From Tupaia tana (Eukaryota > Chordata > Mammalia > Scandentia > Tupaiidae), in the NCBI GenBank assembly GCA_026018925.1, contig JAKSZU010000012.1, forward strand, positions 28,261,814 through 28,325,813: a DNA stretch of 64,000 nucleotides, given 5' to 3'. Below the pieces are notes generated by a model, which had not been told where the DNA came from, did no database searches, and was given only the letters and a program-made list of their open reading frames with translations. This document shows positions 11,521 to 22,900 of the stretch, piece after piece. The first letter of the stretch is position 1. Every line of letters starts with the position of its first letter. Position numbers and translations under genes: made by a program.

Positions 11521-11845
11521 ATATTTTAAAGAATTTTAAAAAACATCATTTCAATTAGGGAGTACACTGTATTGTAGAGTAAAACAGTATAGAATTTCTA
11601 CTTAGAGGCAACTATTTCTAAATCCATCTCAGTGACTTAAGTTCTGATAATTAGGGAGAAATACCATTCCTTACAACCTGTATGAGTTTCAAGAATATAT
11701 TAGTTCATGTGTAGCATTCCTGGAAGAGCTAATAATACAGAACAAACAATGAGAACATGGGAAAGAGTTAATGAAAAGTATACACAGCATGAATAAATAA
11801 GTTCCTAATGACCTATGTCCTGTCAGTGTCTTTCTCTCTGTCCAG
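11521..11845 (+). other. 5' flank and splice acceptor of OR-2
   Basis: A pyrimidine-rich tract (TGTCTTTCTCTCTGTCCAG) ends at AG 11,844-11,845, followed by ATTGAAGAGGTCAC. The flank matches those of OR-4 and OR-5 (beta type), for example CCTGTCAGTRTMTTTCT, and not those of OR-1 and OR-3. Confidence 0.75.
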
Positions 11846-11891
11846 ATTGAAGAGGTCACATCTCCTTAGAGCCCACAGTTGCCTTCTGAGC

Positions 11892-12854
11892 ATGCCTCCT
11901 CCACAGGCAGACATCAACATCTCCTTCTTCCATCCACCTGTCTTCCTACTCATTGGCATCCCAGGGCATGAGGCCGCTCATGGATGGATCTCCATCCCCT
12001 TCTCTTCCATGTACACTGTGGCCCTCACTGGAAACTGCCTGATTCTACTGGCTGTCAGAAAAACCTCCAGTCTGCACCAGCCCATGTACTACTTCCTATC
12101 CATGCTGGCCCTCACTGATGTGGGCCTCACCTTATCCACACTGCCCACTACCCTGGGTGTTCTCTGGTTTGACCATCGGCTCATTAGCTTCAATGCCTGC
12201 CTAGTCCAGATGTTCTTCCTGCACTCCTTCTCTGTATTGGAGTCCTCAGTGCTCCTGGCCATGTCATTTGATCGTTTTGTGGCCATTTCCAACCCACTGC
12301 GCTATGCAGCCATCCTCACAAATAATGTCATCATTAGGATTGGGCTGGCCATTGTGACTCGAGCCATGGTGTCCCTCTTCCCTGTGCCCTTCTTGCTGAA
12401 GAGACTGAACTTCTGCCCAGACAAGACCCTCTTGTCCCATTCCTTCTGTTTTCATGCTGATGTGATGAGGCGAGCTTGTGCAGACATCACCATAAATATT
12501 CTCTATGGGCTCTATGTAGTATTGTCCACAGGGGGCATAGACTCCCTGCTCATTGTCCTGTCCTATACCCTCATCCTGCACACAGTCCTGGGCCTGGCTT
12601 CTCCCAGGGAGCGCATCCGGGCTCTTAACACCTGTGTCTCCCATATTCTGGCTGTGTTTGTCTTCTTCATCCCAGTCATTACCATGTCTATGATCCACCG
12701 TTTTGGGAGGCACTTGCCACCCATTGTACATTCCCTTGTTGCTTATGTCTACCTGGTGGTGCCTCCTGTGCTCAACCCTATCATCTATAGTGTCAAATCC
12801 AAGCCCATCAGAGAGGCCATGCTCAGGGTTCTGAGGGGAAAGGTCTGGAGCTGA
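11892..12854 (+). CDS. OR-2: class I odorant receptor, OR51 family (beta type)
   Basis: This is a 320-aa seven-transmembrane odorant receptor with the same motif set and spacing as OR-1: NIS at 9-11, GN 47-48, PMYYFL, MSFDRF (124-129), three loop 2 cysteines, LNTCVSH and PPVLNPIIY. An in-frame ATG exists at 11,808. It lies upstream of the splice acceptor at 11,845, so it is intronic if the gene is spliced as inferred. I therefore start at 11,892, the Met conserved among all five paralogs. Beta-type residues shared with OR-5 include ISFNACLVQ-like loop 1, VLSTGGIDSLL in TM5, AVFVFFIP in TM6 and HSLVAYVYL before TM7. The expected role is odorant detection through G-olf, and the ligand is unknown. 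The gene probably uses the promoter module at 6461-6583. Confidence 0.95.
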   Translation: MPPPQADINISFFHPPVFLLIGIPGHEAAHGWISIPFSSMYTVALTGNCLILLAVRKTSSLHQPMYYFLSMLALTDVGLTLSTLPTTLGVLWFDHRLISFNACLVQMFFLHSFSVLESSVLLAMSFDRFVAISNPLRYAAILTNNVIIRIGLAIVTRAMVSLFPVPFLLKRLNFCPDKTLLSHSFCFHADVMRRACADITINILYGLYVVLSTGGIDSLLIVLSYTLILHTVLGLASPRERIRALNTCVSHILAVFVFFIPVITMSMIHRFGRHLPPIVHSLVAYVYLVVPPVLNPIIYSVKSKPIREAMLRVLRGKVWS

Positions 12855-12916
12855 TGATGGAGGACTTGGAACCTTGAATAGTGACTTGTAAACCAAAATA
12901 ATTAAATAAAACTCTT

Positions 12917-13179
12917 TTTTTTTTTTTTGAGAGGATTTTGCTATAGGACACGTGTGCTCGCCAGACAGACAGAGAGAGACAGAGAGACAGAAAGCGAGAA
13001 ATCACCCCCCAAGGGGTATGGCCACGCCAAAATCCCTTCTCTTCCATTCTCCTCCCGGGATCTTGGGCACGCACGCACACGCTCCCGGCAGGAGTTTCAA
13101 GCCACCGGGTCTGGGACACAAACCGCGGTCAACTACATGGGAGTCCAGCGACATAGCCATTACGCTAACTGCTGGTCCC
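12917..13179 (-). repeat. tRNA-derived SINE (young type), reverse
   Basis: A full-length copy. The exact 14-bp target-site duplication TAAATAAAACTCTT lies at 12,903-12,916 and 13,180-13,193. Confidence 0.95.
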
Positions 13180-13193
13180 TAAATAAAACTCTT

Positions 13194-13776
13194 AAGTCAA
13201 GTTCACTCGTGCTTTTCTATTGACACCTGATATGGCAAGTGTTTTATTATAATATATACTGTATTCATTCTTATTTTTTTATGTATGTCATGTGTATTTA
13301 CTAATTGCCAACTTTTCAAATGCTTTATTCTAGTTACCAGGAATGTAAAGACAAGTTATACATGCCCTTTCCCATCAAATGTTCACATTTGCATATATAC
13401 ACAAAATAAGTAAATAGGAAAATGTTTAAAACAGTATAGTAAGTGCATTGCTAAAGTGTGCACAGGTTGCTAAATAAATAGATTAACAAATTGTATTATT
13501 AGTTCAGTTTATATTTAAATGCAAATAATTATAACTCTTGTCTTCTAGTTTTGTGTGCATAATTACATGTAAAATGATACATATTTTTAAATAAACGGTG
13601 GATATAAACAAAGATATTGCATTACTGTTATTTATCAATTATTCATTCATCAGAACTAATACTTTACTGTGCCTAATAAGGTAGAAACTTCAAAAATGAA
13701 TTGTATACTGTTTTTGCCTGTCTTGACTCTTGCAGCAAATTGCATTAGAAAAATATAGATTAAAAAATACATATTG
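13194..13776. other. Intergenic, no gene recognised
   Basis: AT-rich sequence downstream of OR-2, with no counterpart that I can align after OR-1, OR-3 or OR-4. Nothing coding is seen. Confidence 0.5.
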
Positions 13777-14040
13777 GGAACCAGCAGTTAGCGTAATGGC
13801 TATGTCGCTGGACTCCCACGTAGTCGACCACGGTTCGCGTCTCAGACCCGGTGGCTTACAACTCACGCCGGGCGCGTGTGCGTGCGTGCCCAAGATCCCA
13901 AGAGGAGAATGGAGGAGAAGGGATTGCGGCGTGACCATCCCCCCTGGGGGGTGATTTCTCGCTTTCTGTCTCTATGTCTCTCTCTGTCTGTCTGGCGAGC
14001 GCACGCGCCCTATAGCAAAAAAACCTCTCCAAAAAAAAAA
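13777..14040 (+). repeat. tRNA-derived SINE (young type)
   Basis: A full-length copy with TTCGCGTCTCAGACCC in the B-box region. The target-site duplication AAAAATACATATTG lies on both sides (right copy near 14,041-14,054). Confidence 0.93.
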
Positions 14041-14118
14041 AAAAATACATATTGACAAGTAATAAGTTAGTGGTATAGTGTAAAGATAGGGGAATGAGCA
14101 GGGAATATAAAAAACAGG

Positions 14119-14883
14119 ATGGGCATGGAGCTCAGGAATCTTCTGGAGATTCTATTTGAGCTTATAAAGAGGGATAAAGCAACCATCAGAATGGGAGAAT
14201 ATATTCACAAACTATGCCCTAGACAAGGGACTAATAACCAGAATATACAGGGAACTCAAGCAGCTTACCAAAAACAAACAGTCAACTCAATTAAAAGAGG
14301 GGCCAATGACCTGATCAGATAACTCTCTACAGAAGACAAATAAACAGCCAAAAAGTATATGAAAAAATGTTCAACATCTTTTGTCATTCAGGAGATGCAA
14401 ACCAAAGCCTCAGTGAAACCACCTAACCCCAGCCAGAATGGCTAAGATTAAAATTATGAACAATGATAAGTGCTAATGAGGCTATGGTGAAAAGGAACTT
14501 CTCCTACACAGTTGGTTGGAATGTAAATTAGTCCAGTCACTGTGGAGAACAATATGGAGGTTCTTCAAATACCTACAAATAAAACTACCATATGATCCAG
14601 TAATTCCACTCCTATGTATCTACACAAAGGACAGGAAAATGCTCAGTGGGGAAAGTGTTTGCACGTCCATCTTTATTGCTGTATTATTCATTATTGCTAA
14701 GACATGGAACTAACCCAAATGTCCATAAACAAATAAATGGATTGACAAAGTGTGGCACATATACACTATGTAATACTACTCTGCAATAAAAATCAATGAG
14801 AACCTGGCATTTGATAAAAAGTAGATAAATATGGAAGATTTACTACTGAGTGAAGAAAGCAAGACTATGAAAGAAAGACATTG
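14119..14883 (+). mobile_element. L1 fragment, ORF2 3' part (outer element of a nest)
   Basis: The sequence corresponds to the end of L1 ORF2 and its downstream region. Translated pieces such as GECKLVQSLW-like [21 protein letters not shown] are typical. It is interrupted at the 7-bp duplication GACATTG (14,877-14,883 and 17,533-17,539). Its 3' end resumes at 17,540. Confidence 0.85.
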
Positions 14884-14896
14884 GGAGAGATTCACC
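14884..14896 (+). mobile_element. Small A-tailed element, left part (interrupted)
   Basis: This is the beginning of a ~100-bp insertion that resumes at 17,441-17,530 and ends in a poly-A run. It is flanked by GACATTG on both sides and is itself split by a later L1. Confidence 0.5.
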
Positions 14897-17431
14897 CTTC
14901 TGGATCTTTAGAAATAACTTGAGAAGAATGGGGGTTAACTCTTCTTTGAAAGTTTTGTAGAATTCAGAGATGAATCCATCAGGGCAAGGGTTTTTCTTTG
15001 TTGGAAGGTTATTTATTACTGATTCAATCTCCTGGCTTGTTATGGGCCTATTCAGACTTTCTATATCCTCCTGGCTCATTCTTGATAGATTATATTTGTC
15101 CAGGAATTTGTCCATCTCATCCAGATTGTCTTGTTTCTTAGCATATAGATGTTCAAAACATCCTCTAATGATGTGTTGAATTTCTACTATGTCTGTTGTT
15201 ACATTACCAGCTTCATTGCAAACTTGATTCTCCTGGTTCCTTTCTCTCTTCTTACTAAGTCTCACTAGTGGTGTATCTATTTTGTTTATCCTTTCAAAGA
15301 ACCAGCTTTTAATTTCATTTATTTTCTATATAATACATTTATTTTCTATTTCATTTATTTCTGCTCGGATCTTTATTATTTCCTTTCTCCTGGAGTTTTT
15401 TGGATCTTCTTGCTGTTGCTTTTCCAATTCTCTGAGGCATGATGTTAGGTGATCCATTAGCCTTCTTTTCATCTTCCTCTTATGTACACTAATTGCTTAT
15501 GACTGCTTTAGCAGTGTCCCAAAGATTATGGAAGCTCGTGTCCTCATTGTCATTGGCTTCCATGAATCTTTTGATTTCAGTCTTTATTTCTTTAGTAGTA
15601 GTGGAGTCATTCAGGAGTAGGTTATTTAGTTTCCATGTATTTGGGTATTTTTGAGGCTTTCTCTTGAAATTAAAATCAAGTTTAATTCCATCATGGTCAG
15701 AGAAGATGCTGGATATAGTTTCTATGCCTCTGAATCTGTAGAGGCTTGCTTTGTGCCCTACAATATGGTCAATCTTCGAAAAGATTCCATGTCAGGTTGA
15801 GGAAAAAAGTGTATCTCGCGGTTTTTGGATGTAAAGTTCTATAGATGTCTGTTAAGTCCATTTTATTTGTGGTATCATTTATATCCTTTATCTCTTTACC
15901 TATTTTTTGCCTAGATGATCTGTCCAGAGGGGATAGTGCAGTGTTGAGATCTCCAACAATTAGTATGTTTCAGTCTATCTCCCCTTTTAGATTTAACCGT
16001 CTTTCCTTCACATATTTGGGTGCTCCTGTGTTAGGTGCATAGATATTTATAAGGGATTACATCAGACTAAGAAGTTTCTGCATGGCAAAAGACACAGTAA
16101 TTAGTGTGAATCGACAGCCCTCAGAATGGGAAAATATTTTTGTTAATTATGCATCAGATAAGGGACTGATAACCAGAATACACAAGGAACTCAATAGGCT
16201 ACTTGGAAAAAAGATGATCAACCCTATTAAAAGATGTGAGAAGGAGTTGAAAAAAACACTCTCTAAAGATGACATACGAATAGCCAAAAAGCATATGAAA
16301 AAATGCTCATCATCCCTCATCGTAAGGGAAATGCAGATCAAAACAACATTGAGATACCACCTAACCCCAGTCAGAATGTCTAAGATTAGAAAAACAAAAA
16401 ATGGTAAATGTTGGCAGGGGTGTGGTGAAAGGGGAACTCTTTTACACTGCTGGTGGGAATGTAAATTGGTCCAGCCACTATGGAGAACAATTTGGAGATT
16501 CCTCAAAAATCTACAAATAGGGGACCAGCAGTTAGCATAATGGCTATGTCGCTGGACTCCCACATAGTCGACCGTGGTTCGCGTCCCTGACCCGGTGGCT
16601 TAAAACTCGTGCCAGGTGCATGTGCGTGCGTGCCCAAGATCCCGAGAGGAGAACGGAGGAGAAGGGATTGTGGTGTGGCCATCCCCCCCCCCGGGGGGTG
16701 ATTTCTCGCTTTCTGTCTCTCTGTCTCTCTCTGTCTGTCTGGCAAGCACACGCGCCCTATAGCAAAAACCTCTCCACCACAAAAAAAAAAAAAAATCTAC
16801 AAATAGAACTACCATATGATCCAGCAATCTCACTCCTTGGTATCTACCCAAAGGACAGAAGAATTCTTCACTGGAAAAGTGCTTGCACATCGATGTTTAT
16901 TGCAGCACTATTCACGATTGCTAACACATGGAACCAACCCAAATGCTCCCATATGGATGAATGGATTGAAAAACTGTGGCACATGTACTCTATGGAATAC
17001 TATCCAGTCATTAAAAAAAAAAAAAAAAAAAAACCTGGCTTTTGACAGAAAGTGGAAGAAGATGGAAGATTTACTGTTGAGTAAAGCAAGCCAGTCTGTG
17101 AAGGAGAGACTTGTATGTCCCCACTTAATAAATACTGAGTGTCTGCACTCTCTGACTGGAACTGATTGATCTAAGGTTGTACAAACACAAGAGATGGGGG
17201 TTAGTGCCAGATGTGGTGTGTGGAGAAGCGGGACCTAAGGAAGGACATTTGGAGGAGAGATACAGAGGCAGAGCATTGACAGGATGGGGAGGTATGGTGT
17301 TATCGGTTGAAGATATTTTGATCAACTGGACTGGGGAGAAATGCTCATATATTGAAATATTCACTTTGTAAGCTAAATAATGTGATTGAATGTATATAAA
17401 AATTTTAAAATAAAAAAATTTAATTAAAAAA
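14897..17431 (+). mobile_element. L1 with 5' inversion (twin priming)
   Basis: From 14,897 to about 16,057 the L1 ORF2 reverse transcriptase region reads on the - strand, with a piece of about 140 aa open at 14,843-15,265. From about 16,058 to 17,431 the ORF2 end and 3' UTR read on the + strand and end in an A-rich tail. The 9-bp target-site duplication AGATTCACC lies at 14,888-14,896 and 17,432-17,440. Inversion of the 5' part is the known outcome of twin priming. The coding frames are broken and the element is dead. Confidence 0.85.
16521..16793 (+). repeat. tRNA-derived SINE inside the L1
   Basis: A full-length young copy inserted in L1 ORF2 sequence. The exact duplication AATCTACAAATAG lies at 16,508-16,520 and 16,794-16,806. 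Confidence 0.95.
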
Positions 17432-17440
17432 AGATTCACC

Positions 17441-17530
17441 AACAGGGAATTAATTAGGTAAAGAGGACACTATTCATTTGGTGGGAAGTCTTCAAAAAGT
17501 TTGTGGAAAATATATATTATTAAAAAAAAA
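17441..17530 (+). mobile_element. Small A-tailed element, right part
   Basis: This continues the element started at 14,884. It contains TCTTCAAAAAGTTTGTGG and ends in A-run TATTAAAAAAAAAA. The family is not identified. Confidence 0.45.
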
Positions 17531-17539
17531 AGGACATTG

Positions 17540-17857
17540 AATGTCCCCACTTAATATATACTAAATGACCATGCTCTATGATGGAAACTGAAAGATTGGA
17601 GAATATGGAAGCATAAAGAATGATTATGAATACCAGAGAACCATGTGGGAGGAGGTGAGAGATGAGGAGAGATGAGAGGAAGGATATAAAGGAGAAAAAT
17701 ACAGAGGCAAGACACTTAAAGCACACAGAAATGGAGACTTGCCTGTTGATGATAATGTATATGATAATATCTGCAAGGTATTTATGCTGAAAAAGTTTAT
17801 TTCACAAGCTGATGCTATGTATAGTGATTAAATGTTCAAAATAAATAAAAAATAATC
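17540..17857 (+). mobile_element. L1 3' UTR, right half of the outer L1
   Basis: This is typical 3' UTR of the local L1 family (CCCCACTTAATATATACT, then GGAAACTGAAAGATTGGAG). It ends ATAAATAAAAAATAATC and is the continuation of 14,119-14,883. Confidence 0.85.
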
Positions 17858-18170
17858 GGGACCAGCAGTTGGCATAATGGCTATGTCACTGGATTCCCAT
17901 GTAGTCTATCGCAGTTAGAATCCTAGACCTGGTGGCTTAAACTCACGCCAGGTGTGTGTGCGTGCGTGCCCAAGATCCCAAGAGGAGAATGGAGGAGAAG
18001 GGATTGCAGCGTGGCCATCCCCCCTGGGGGGGGGGGGTGATTTCTTGCTTTCTGTCTCTCTGTTTCTCTCTGTCTTTCTGACAACTGCACACGCCCTATA
18101 GCAAAAACCTCTCCAAATAAATAAATAAATAAATAAACAAATAAAAATAAATAAATAATAATAGTAATAA
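17858..18170 (+). repeat. tRNA-derived SINE (young type) with (AAAT)n tail
   Basis: A full-length copy with the head GGGACCAGCAGTTGGCATAA. Its G-run in the internal palindrome has grown to 13 G, and the tail is (AAAT)n. Confidence 0.9.
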
Positions 18171-19061
18171 CATGCAATAGTGTGGGAAAGTAAAGAGACA
18201 GTAGTGGGAGGGAACTTTATAAAGTGAAGGATGAGTCTTGATTTTGTGGGAGAAAGAGTGGTTAAGTATGATTAGAGAAGAGAGTAAAATGGCAGAGTAC
18301 AAGTCTGCATAAGAAGAAAGGGATCACACAGAAAAATCTGTTGAAAAGGAGAGCTACCAGGTAAACAGGTTAATGAGTAAAGAATCACTGCAAAGTGTAC
18401 TGTGTCCTGTCTCCAAAATTAAAAGAAAACCAGAAGATACAGAGACCCTTTCTTCATGGGAAGAAATACAAGATACAATACTCTATCTTACTTTGCAGAG
18501 GGTGTGTTGACAGGACCAAGACCTCTGAAACCACTAGGTACATCAATGATTCAGCAGGCTGCTGAATTTGAGTATTCCATCTCCACTTTCTGCTATGCAT
18601 CTATCTTTTGGGGTATTCAGGAACTTGCAACTGCCTGATTTCCAGCATCTTGATTGGCAGGTCTCGAGTTCAAACAGCGTGTTCCTTCCGTTTTTGAAGG
18701 CCTTTTGGTGAATATTGCTTCTCTTTCTATAAAACAGACATGTACTTTTTCTTACAGAATCTCTAATGTATTTATTTTTCCCCAGTACTCTGACTCTGGG
18801 TTTGGCTATCTGTGCTCTTCACAGTATTTAGTGACACACTCTTTCAAAAAATTATGTGAACGTCTGTTGAAGGCATGTGTTAGAGGGTTGGCCTGGATAA
18901 CTAAAGACTTTCAACATTCTGTAGAATTCTTATTTTTCATATTTGTAACTTCCCTGTAATTTACTTCCTTTTCAATATTCCCTGCAGCTTTCAATTGGAG
19001 GTTTTCATCCTGAGGGGGTAATTCAACAGACAGCAATTTGTCTTTGGCTCAAAACTCCGTA
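18171..19061. other. Intergenic upstream of the OR-3 promoter
   Basis: No gene or repeat family is recognised. A few open frames of 60-100 codons show no conserved motif. Confidence 0.45.
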
Positions 19062-19179
19062 TCCCTGGGGATAGGCTGCATTCCTTGTAACACCATAAAA
19101 GAAGAGAATCTTAGCTGAGGAAGATCTCTGGACATTTATAGGATGTGGTACCACAGACCAGCCTGGAGCAGCAGCCAGG
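19062..19179 (+). promoter_or_regulatory. Putative promoter and noncoding exon 1 of OR-3
   Basis: A perfect O/E-type site TCCCTGGGGA lies at 19,062-19,071, with a TATA-like CATAAAAG at 19,094-19,101. The short exon ends at 19,179 with donor CCAGG|GTGAGT (GT at 19,180-19,181). This copy is diverged from the modules of OR-2, OR-4 and OR-5 but keeps the order and spacing. The implied intron to 23,634 is about 4.5 kb. The transcription start is inferred. Confidence 0.65.
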
Positions 19180-19181
19180 GT

Positions 19182-19627
19182 GAGTGATCAGAGTCTGGAC
19201 TCACACCATTCTCTATTTTCAGAGTGCTGAAGGGCTCGTTTGTCACTTCCTCCTCTGTTTCCCAAACAGAGAAGAATCAAAGAAAAAATAATGACAGAAG
19301 GTAGAGGTAGCAGAGATAGAAGGAGATCTGGTATTACAAACCCCAGATGTAGGTCCCATATTCAATATGAAGGAGAAGAAACCATGATGACTCTCTTTCT
19401 ATAGAGTCCATGGATAAACTACCTCAACAAAGGGCTCAGAAACCCAGACTCTTTCAAAGCAAGATGCCTAAATGGGTCATTCAAAGTAGTCGTGGTTAAT
19501 GTGTCTAAGACCTTCTAGGCAAAAATTCCAGAAAAAAATAACCAATGTTCTGTTTGGCAATAAACAGTATGGTCCACAGATTTCTCTGATGAATATTTTA
19601 TTCATTCCTGATTGATTTTGTGATTTG
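19182..19627. other. Intron sequence of OR-3, nothing recognised
   Basis: No gene, open frame of note or repeat is identified. Confidence 0.4.
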
Positions 19628-19671
19628 TACTGTGTTAGAGAGTATTCTCCAGAGAAACAAAATCAATCGAC

Positions 19672-19714
<43 letters not shown>

Positions 19715-20100
19715 GTGAAGAGAGAAAAAGAGACTTATTTTTAAAAATTGGTTCTTGCAATTGTGGGGACTGATCAGTCTGAAATCTACAGGCAGACTGA
19801 TAGCCAGAGACCCAGAGAAGAGTTGTTGCTGTTGTAGTCAGGAGTCTGAATGCAACTGCAGTGCAGTTCTTCAGAGAACTTCAGTCTTATCTCTTAAGGC
19901 TTTCATCTGGTTAGGTGGAGCCCACTGACTTTATACAGGGTAATTACTTCTACTCAAAGTCTATTGATTTAAACTTTAACCACATATAAGGAAAAATCCT
20001 TCACAGTCAATATGTACAGTGATATTTAACCAAAAGCCAGGTACCTTGGCTTAGCCAGGTTGACACAGGAAATTACCCACCTTATGTAGCAAATTCTGTT
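19628..20100 (+). repeat. Ancient eutherian interspersed repeat with (GT)n
   Basis: The segment begins with TTCTCCAGAGAAACAAAATC and continues through TTGGTTCTTGCAATTGTGG, GAGACCCAGAGAAGAG, ..CTTAGCCAGGTTGACACA. This layout is known to me from many placental genomes, but I cannot assign the family name securely. A (GT)n run lies at about 19,674-19,712. Confidence 0.55.
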
Positions 20101-21813
20101 GAATAGAGTTTTGTCACTATGAATCCAAATTACTGTTTTTGGAAAGCTCAGACTAGTTGAGAAGAGAGACATATCAGAAATTACTTTGTAATTGTGTGAA
20201 CAGGATATTTTAAAGGTATGAATTAATAAAAAGAAGGAAAGACAAAATGCTTGAGGTTGGTGTGGCTAAACAAAAAATTGACATCAAGACAGCCTTAGAG
20301 GAAGGACAGTTCAAGGGACAAAAACAGAGCAAAGTGAAAAGGTGGGAAAATAAATAAAAACTGAATTTCAAAAACACTGGATTTTTAATCATCATATGAC
20401 AGACCTCCGAGGATAGAAAATGTAGTCCAAGGGATAGAAAATGTAGTCCAGGGCTCTGATTGGACAGAGGATTAAACTAGGGACTATGAGAATAAAATAA
20501 ATCTGACACCAAGTACAATCTGTGGCCAACAGTGTAGCTTATTTGAATGGACAAGGAATTTGGTATCAAACAAAAATAAGATTAAATTGTCCTATCATGT
20601 CTCCTAGATCAGGTCTTGATTTCTCCATGCTACAATGTCTTCATATGTATAAATGTAGAAACATGGATCTACTTCACAATGTTGTTTCCAAGCTGAGGAT
20701 AGTATATTAAATTTATTTCTATTGTGCATATGACACGGAAGTTACTCAAAACAGAATAGGACTGTCGAAGTCGTCTAGACCTAACTGAATCCCTAATATG
20801 TGTCACATATATGCAGCATCACCCAATGAGAGGGCAGCACAGATTATTTCAAAATCTCTCCTCTAACTTTCTATATTAAGAAAAGCTGAAATGTATTCAT
20901 TTCATGGTCTGGGTTAGTGTTACTTCAGAACTGCTAGACTAGAGAGCAAACCTACGGGTCTCTTAACTGCAGTTAGAGTTCTAGAAACTTGCAAAAATGT
21001 ATGCTCAAGTGCCAATAATGAACTACAGCTATGTATTGATGGATGGACACAAAAAATTAGTACACAATTCACTGGGACAACGTGTGCCAGTTTAAGGGGG
21101 CACATAGGGAGATTAAAATGGTGGAGACAGCTTGAGGACTCTCTAACAGGATTAGGGAGAGAGGTTCTCTGACCTTGCTAAGGTCAGAGCAAGGATGTCA
21201 GCTGAGTAGCTGTTCTAAAAAACCATAGGAGAACTGATGAGATTATGAGCAATGTACTTAGTGACTGAACAAGGGGAGGGAGAGCATAGATGTAAAGTCC
21301 ACTGGGCAAGTAGAATGAATTGAAGGTTAGATATCCACCTGCCTTAACTTTATGTAGATCATGTGTTGAGAAGGTTGTGACCACACATTTGTCTCCACAC
21401 ATCCCCAGCAGACTTCTATAGCAAGGCATAGAGAGATCCAAATACTTGAGATTCTTCATTGCCATAGTAAAGATCCTTTGTTCAGAAACCTAACCAAACT
21501 CTTCTTAAATTTTTTCTCTACATATAGTCACCTGTAAATCAAACAAGCTCATGTCAAATTTACCCCAACTGTATAGTGTGTGATTACTTGGAATAGGGCC
21601 TCATTCTCCCTCTTCATTCAAACCAGCAACTGATTCTAGTATTTGGAGTCTAAAGGACCAGAGTTCCTCTTTTATTTGCTTTTTCTTCATGAATTTACAG
21701 GCTTTTCTATTATTTATCCACTCAAATTAGCAGAAGTTGACTGGAAAATTACTCTGTTGTAGGTATTACAATATGTAAGCATTACACATTAGCAAGAAAA
21801 AAAGTATGATTGC
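20101..21813. other. Intron sequence of OR-3
   Basis: No gene is recognised. A 19-bp unit (GGATAGAAAATGTAGTCCA) occurs twice at 20,411-20,429 and 20,432-20,450. Confidence 0.45.
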
Positions 21814-22078
21814 CGGGACTAGTAGATGGCATGATGGTTAAGGTGTTGAACTTCCTCATGTCTGACCATGGTTTGAGTCCCAGAACCAGCAGCCTGAAAA
21901 TCATGCCAGGCACATGTGCAGGTGTGTCCAAAATTCTGAGAGGAGAGGAGATTGAAGGAGAAGGGGTCGAGTGTGGCCATCACCCTAAGGGTGATTTCTC
22001 ACTTTCCCTCTCACTGTCTCCATCTCTCCCTCTTTGGCAAGCACACACACCCTATAAAAAAAAATTTTAAAAATAATA
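21814..22078 (+). repeat. tRNA-derived SINE (older)
   Basis: The head is GGGACTAGTAGATGGCATGATGG. The B-box GGTTTGAGTCCC is well kept, with a CT-rich body and A-rich tail. Confidence 0.85.
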
Positions 22079-22539
22079 AAAACACCTACATTGTTACTAT
22101 ATTCACAGATTTTAACATATAATGAGATACATTCAAAAACATCAAAAAGAGAATTGTAAGTCTTAAAAATTCATTGAGTGGTATAAAGGAAATTAAGTGT
22201 GTGCTATAAGGATCATGAATGAAGTCATTCAAAGACCCATGGAAAGGATGATTAAGAGCTGAAAGAATGAGAAGCCAGCTAAGGGTAAAGCAAGAAGGAA
22301 ACCACAGACCACAAGACCCCAACATGAGAGAGTAATAGTATAGTAGCATCAATCTAAAAATTGAATGAAGAGTAGAATGCTAAAGAACGCCAAGCAATAG
22401 GTAGTGGAACATGACAGTGAAGACTCAGGCAGGTGCTAGCTCCCAGGAATCTGCAGGCCACATCACAGGGATGTTGTCAGAGTGCTTTAGGGAGCCATTT
22501 TACGATTTTTAGCAGAGGAGTAACATGAACAAGCTATTC

Positions 22540-22900
22540 TCTGGGCCCTCAGTTACATCATCCCTAGAGTTCAAACGGTAATCCCTTCAGTGCCTATGTT
22601 ATGAGGATTAAAGAGGTAATGGTAGTGAAAGGTTTTTGAGAAGATGCAAGTGTTAGATAAAAATAGTAACAAAATTCACATTTGTAGGGCATGCATGACA
22701 GTTTGTTACATACTTTGTCTCATCTAAAGAAGCCACAGGAAAGAGTTCCGGACTTGGAATCAGAAGGAACAGGATTCAAATTCCAGGCCCACAATATATG
22801 AGCTAATCAATCAGTGTAGAAACCATATCTTTGGATTCTCAGTTTCCTCATTTGTATAATAGGATGGAAAATGAGGTCTAGTTTAATTTCTTTGTTGACT
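22540..22900 (+). repeat. MIR fragments
   Basis: GAGGATTAAAGAGGTAAT at about 22,600 and CTCAGTTTCCTCATTTGTATAAT at about 22,840 match the MIR core. A GGATTCAAATTCCAGGC box lies between them. Two fragments may be present in tandem. Confidence 0.7.

Noticed and set aside
14843-15265. 140-codon frame on the - strand as a cellular gene
   Set aside because: It is a piece of L1 ORF2 in an inverted, truncated element.
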